Shown here: positions 6,228-8,213 of the stretch, one piece after another
How positions within the stretch are numbered: the first letter of the stretch is position 1
Layout of the letters: every line of letters begins with the position of its first letter
DNA from: Syntrophomonadaceae bacterium
Lineage (GTDB): Bacteria; Bacillota; Dethiobacteria; PWVN01
Direction of reading: 5' to 3'
DNA length: 8,213 bases
Assembly: GCA_007136165.1 (NCBI GenBank)
Contig: SLHK01000005.1
Span: 1 to 8,213 of the forward strand
The notes under the pieces: generated by a model
What the model was told of the DNA's origin: nothing
The model's input: only the letters and a program-made list of their open reading frames with translations
The model's database searches: none
Made by a program: the position numbers and the translations under genes

Positions 6228-7125
6228 ATCGTGCTTGAATAAACATCTGGGTTATGTAATAGGTTCCCAGGCTGTCTATTACGATTCCTATGCCCGCATA
6301 GTCAAACTCGGGGTTTAAAATATTTTCTCTGTGCCCGTCGGATTTCATAAGGCTATTATGGGCCGCATCAACGCCGGCTGCTTTGGCGATATTTTCCCCC
6401 GCCGACCAGTAGAGGATGTTGTGGTCCTTCATCATGTCAAAGGGAGAGCCGTATTTTTCTGAGTAATGGCTAAAATAGTTGTTTTCCACCATGTCCTGGC
6501 TCTTTAAACGGGCCAGTTCCCGAAGTTTCTTGTGCATGGTTAGGGGAGGGGCACCGGCCTTCTGCCTCTCCTGGTTTATGAGTTCCAGCATCCTCGTTTC
6601 TCCGGCACTGTTAATTGTATAGGGTTCTGGTTCCGGTTCAGGTTCCGGCGGGGGCTTTGGCTCCGGTTCCGGCTCAGGTTCCGGTTTTTCCGCCTCCGGC
6701 TTCACTTCCTGTTCAGGTTCTGTTTCCTGTTTTTCTTCCGGCTTCCGCTGGGATTCGGGCGCGGGTTTGGGGGTTGTATCTTGCCGGCCGGGTTTCTTTT
6801 CGGGTTCCATATCGGGAACCCCTTCTAAATCTGCCGGATCTCCGATACCATCAGCCTTCAGTTTTCCCCAGTCATGTCCCCAAAAGGATTCCGGGGCGCC
6901 GATGTTATCTTTTTTCCCCTTACCTTTCCTGCCGGCCTGCTCTTCGTTATCGTCTCCCGCCTCTGCCTCCCTTTCTTCCGGGGCAGCTTGTCTTCCGGCG
7001 GTAGAAAGGGAATCCGGATAGTCCTGCTGTGACCCGCAGCCTAAAGCCATGCTGAGTACTAAAAACAGGGCCAACACAGCAGGAATTAGAAAAAGTCCAT
7101 TGAAAAAACGATGTTTTTTTCCCAC
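6226..7125 (-). CDS. CAP/SCP-domain (YkwD-like) lipoprotein with Pro-Glu linker
   Basis: This is a predicted envelope-anchored protein of 299 residues. Residues 1-29 form a signal peptide (KKHR, then a long hydrophobic run) ending in SMALGC, which fits the general lipobox pattern with C30 as the lipidated Cys, although -3 is Ala rather than the preferred Leu. Residues 31-170 are a low-complexity, charged wall-spanning linker that ends in Pro-Glu repeats. Residues 175-297 are a CAP domain: LINQERQKAGAPPL, NYFSHYS (H220), GENIA (E244), HRENILN (H265, E267) and a closing YYITQMF strand. The four His/Glu cavity residues are present. Biochemical roles of bacterial CAP proteins are mostly unsettled; spore-associated and surface members are known. 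The start is GTG at 7125, chosen because AAAGGGGGA stands just upstream. It has its own promoter, a c-di-GMP-I riboswitch and a terminator, so it is probably a single-gene unit controlled by c-di-GMP. Confidence 0.9.
   Translation of the reverse strand: MGKKHRFFNGLFLIPAVLALFLVLSMALGCGSQQDYPDSLSTAGRQAAPEEREAEAGDDNEEQAGRKGKGKKDNIGAPESFWGHDWGKLKADGIGDPADLEGVPDMEPEKKPGRQDTTPKPAPESQRKPEEKQETEPEQEVKPEAEKPEPEPEPEPKPPPEPEPEPEPYTINSAGETRMLELINQERQKAGAPPLTMHKKLRELARLKSQDMVENNYFSHYSEKYGSPFDMMKDHNILYWSAGENIAKAAGVDAAHNSLMKSDGHRENILNPEFDYAGIGIVIDSLGTYYITQMFIQAR
6622..6681 (-). repeat. Pro-Glu dipeptide repeat tract in the CAP lipoprotein linker
   Basis: Tandem 6-base units (GGTTCC / GGTTCA / GGCTCC on the plus strand) encode PEPEPEPEPKPPPEPEPEPE around residues 149-168. 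The tract probably forms a stiff spacer that lifts the CAP domain through the wall. Such runs can change length by slippage. Confidence 0.75.
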
Positions 7126-7131
7126 AAAAAT

Positions 7132-7150
7132 CCCCCTTTCTTCTGAGGGT
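7132..7150 (-). promoter_or_regulatory. CAP gene ribosome binding site with upstream anti-SD sequence
   Basis: The SD AAAGGGGGA sits 5-6 bases before the GTG start. ACCCTC (minus strand, 7150-7145) can pair either with the GGGGG of the SD (7136-7132, one G-U, 8-base loop) or with GAGGGT just upstream (7173-7168). This gives a possible translational layer to the riboswitch; it is inferred from pairing only. Confidence 0.4.
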
Positions 7151-7162
7151 GCGAAAAGAAAT

Positions 7163-7205
7163 AAAAAACCCTCTTCGGCAACCCGCTGTCATAGCCCAAA
7201 AAGGA
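7163..7205 (-). terminator. Candidate switching terminator of the c-di-GMP riboswitch
   Basis: On the minus strand TCCTTTTTGG (7205-7196) can pair with CCGAAGAGGG (7178-7169) over 10 bp with three G-U pairs, followed by TTTTTT (7168-7163) and a further T-rich stretch. The 5' arm lies in the aptamer's P3 and the 3' arm takes bases that close the aptamer, so the two folds exclude each other. Ligand binding would then favour read-through (an ON switch). The pairing is visible; the switching direction is inference. Confidence 0.5.
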
Positions 7206-7258
7206 CCTTAGACCGTGGCTTTGCGCCCCTGTTTTTCAACAGGTTTGCCCTTGTCGGC
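7176..7258 (-). promoter_or_regulatory. Cyclic di-GMP-I (GEMM-I) riboswitch aptamer
   Basis: Read on the minus strand, the leader carries the hallmarks of the class I c-di-GMP aptamer in order. GGGCAAACC (7250-7242) is followed by hairpin P2, CCTGTT-GAAA-AACAGG (7243-7228), with the conserved GAAA tetraloop. Next comes GCGCAAAGCCACGG, then TCTAAGG opening P3 with the tetraloop-receptor sequence, CTATGACAGC returning from P3, and GGGTTGCCG, which closes P1 with GGCAA. Spacing and order match the Rfam GEMM family as I know it. It lies between a consensus promoter and the CAP lipoprotein start and controls that gene only. Confidence 0.92.
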
Positions 7259-7302
7259 CAGGTGTTTCAAGCCTTTAATATGGAATTCCTTCCTTCTTTA
7301 CC

Positions 7303-7332
7303 ATTATAAGCATAAGCTTCCGCAGCTGTCAA
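7303..7332 (-). promoter_or_regulatory. Consensus sigma-A promoter of the riboswitch-CAP lipoprotein unit
   Basis: The minus strand has a perfect TTGACA (7332-7327) and a perfect TATAAT (7308-7303) separated by 18 bp. The predicted start near 7296 gives a leader of about 170 bases that contains the whole c-di-GMP-I aptamer. A consensus promoter with control by the leader is what a riboswitch gene is expected to show. Confidence 0.88.
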
Positions 7333-7435
7333 TAAATACATAGTTTTACTTCGGTTTGCATATATTCTGCTCAGTTTTTCCATTTCCGGCAGAAGAATTA
7401 TCTTAAAAGAAGATTATGATACGGACAAAAAATGC

Positions 7436-7464
7436 TTGCAATTTCTGGGTTTTTGGCTTATGCT
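7436..7464 (+). promoter_or_regulatory. Possible promoter of the desulfurase-like gene
   Basis: TTGCAA (7436-7441) and TATGCT (7459-7464) stand 17 bp apart, each 4 of 6 to the sigma-A consensus. An alternative -10 is TATAGT (7470-7475, 5 of 6) without a good -35, which would suggest activator dependence. Either would give a short leader before the SD at 7489-7495. Confidence 0.35.
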
Positions 7465-7469
7465 AATAG

Positions 7470-7484
7470 TATAGTAACACTATA
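7470..7484 (+). repeat. 15-bp palindrome TATAGT-AAC-ACTATA, operator-like
   Basis: Perfect 6-bp arms flank a 3-bp centre. The palindrome lies at the predicted transcription start of the desulfurase-like gene and ends 4 bp before its SD. Placement suits a dimeric repressor. Rrf2-type regulators often control Fe-S and cysteine genes, but I cannot assign the site to a regulator. Confidence 0.4.
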
Positions 7485-7503
7485 GGATAAGGTGGTATAT
7501 ATA

Positions 7504-8213
7504 ATGAGAGTAGTTAACCTGGATTATGGTGCTGCAACACCTCTGGACCCCATAGTCCTTCAGGCCATGCTTCCTTATATGAACGAATATTACGGAAACC
7601 CTTCCAGCGGCCACAGCCTGGGAAAAAAGCCGCGGCAGGCCCTGGCAGAAGCCCGGGAAAAGGTGGCTCAACTAATTGGAGGACAACCCGCCCGGGTACT
7701 CTTTACAGCCAGTGCTTCCGAAGCCAATAATATGGTACTCAAGGGCGTTGCCGCCGCCGGTAAAAAGAAGGGCAATCATATTGTAACGTCAGCTATAGAG
7801 CACTTTTCCATCTTGAACCCTTTAAAGACTTTGGAGAAGGAGGGCCTTAAAACCACCCTGCTGCCTGTGGATGAACAGGGATTGCTGGCTCCGGAGCAGC
7901 TGGAAAAAGCCATTACCCCGGAGACCATTCTGGTGTCCATTGCTGTAGCCAACCCGGAAATAGGGACGCTTCAGGACTTGCAAGCCCTGGCCGCAATTGC
8001 AAAGGAAAGAGGGGTTCCTTTTCATACCGATGCCACAGCTGCGGCAGGCTGGATTCCCCTGGATGTGGAAGACCTGGGGGTGGACCTTCTAACCCTGGCA
8101 GGGGACCAGCTTTATGGGCCTAAGGGTTCGGCTGCTCTCTACCTGGGGAAGGGAGTACGAATCAGGCCCCTTCTGGAAGGAGGCATTCAGGAACGGGGCC
8201 TTCGGGGCGGAAC
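7504..8213 (+). CDS. Cysteine desulfurase-like (NifS/IscS family, class V aminotransferase fold) protein lacking the PLP lysine; 3' end outside the window
   Basis: The first 236 residues align throughout with IscS/NifS: LDYGAATPLDP, YGNPSSGHSLG (30-40), FTASASEANN (67-76), AIEHFSIL (H100, the usual PLP-stacking His), EIGTLQD (152-158), HTDATAAAGWIPLDV (D176, the pyridine-contacting Asp) and LYGPKGSAALYL. Canonical enzymes use PLP to take sulfur from cysteine for Fe-S cluster, thiamine and tRNA thiolation pathways. Here the SGHK motif that supplies the Schiff-base lysine reads AGDQ (199-202), the Gln of DATQ/DAVQ is Ala179, NNEIG is NPEIG, and the GGGHER segment is GGIQER. The active-site Cys loop lies beyond the window edge. 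The ATG at 7504 follows AAGGTGG with 8-base spacing. The frame is clean, so this is not a pseudogene by its sequence so far. It may be a specialised or non-canonical family member; calling it an active desulfurase would be unsafe. Confidence 0.85.
   Translation, partial: MRVVNLDYGAATPLDPIVLQAMLPYMNEYYGNPSSGHSLGKKPRQALAEAREKVAQLIGGQPARVLFTASASEANNMVLKGVAAAGKKKGNHIVTSAIEHFSILNPLKTLEKEGLKTTLLPVDEQGLLAPEQLEKAITPETILVSIAVANPEIGTLQDLQALAAIAKERGVPFHTDATAAAGWIPLDVEDLGVDLLTLAGDQLYGPKGSAALYLGKGVRIRPLLEGGIQERGLRGG

Larger units (their letters stand above)
7126..7503. other. 378-bp divergent intergenic region
   Basis: From left to right the gap holds the CAP gene SD, the switching terminator, the c-di-GMP-I aptamer and its promoter (all minus strand). 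About 100 AT-rich bases follow (7333-7435) with no gene or clear signal apart from an imperfect repeat (AGAAGAATTAT / AGAAGATTATG). It ends with promoter and operator-like sequence for the desulfurase-like gene. Confidence 0.8.

Noticed and set aside
6622..6720. Short tandem repeats that could suggest a CRISPR or satellite
   Set aside because: The units are 6 bases, in frame, and encode Pro-Glu linker residues; there are no spacers.
7049..7309. 86-codon plus-strand frame across the start of the CAP gene and its leader
   Set aside because: It runs antisense to a signal peptide and a riboswitch and has no SD or similarity that I recognise.

Overview
The window looks like chromosomal DNA of an endospore-forming, Gram-positive anaerobe of the Clostridia / Desulfotomaculia type. 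The evidence is two MurE-type ligases, a YheC/YheD-type ATP-grasp protein (a family known from spore formers), a YkwD/CAP-domain lipoprotein behind a cyclic-di-GMP-I riboswitch, strong Shine-Dalgarno (SD) sequences and AT-rich intergenic regions between moderately GC-rich genes. The genus is inference; there is no rRNA or other marker. No mobile element, CRISPR array, tRNA or rRNA was seen.

Layout. (1) Bases 2-1318 (+) hold the 3' part of a divergent Mur ligase whose substrate-recognition motifs differ from MurE. (2) Bases 1191-2801 (-) hold a full-length MurE facing it tail to tail. The two reading frames overlap by 128 bp because MurE runs about 50 residues past its usual end. (3) Bases 2991-3302 (-) hold a 103-residue carboxypeptidase-regulatory-like beta-sandwich protein with a terminator behind it. 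(4) Bases 3433-6192 (+), divergent from that gene, encode a 919-residue fusion of two YheC/YheD-like ATP-grasp modules. Its SD lies in the 3' arm of a long stem-loop. (5) Bases 6226-7125 (-) encode a probable lipoprotein with a Pro-Glu linker and a C-terminal CAP domain. It has a consensus promoter, a c-di-GMP-I aptamer, a candidate switching terminator and its own 3' terminator. (6) Bases 7504-8213 (+) hold the 5' part of a cysteine-desulfurase-like protein in which the position of the PLP-binding lysine reads Gln.

How the parts relate. Every adjacent gene pair is convergent or divergent, so the window holds single-gene transcription units rather than one operon. The common theme is the cell envelope or spore surface: peptidoglycan precursor synthesis, ATP-grasp ligase-like chemistry and a surface CAP lipoprotein. 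The desulfurase-like gene starts a separate unit. The strongest observations are the riboswitch ahead of the CAP lipoprotein gene, the lysine-less desulfurase homologue, the tandem ATP-grasp fusion with its hairpin leader, and the unusual pair of Mur ligases.
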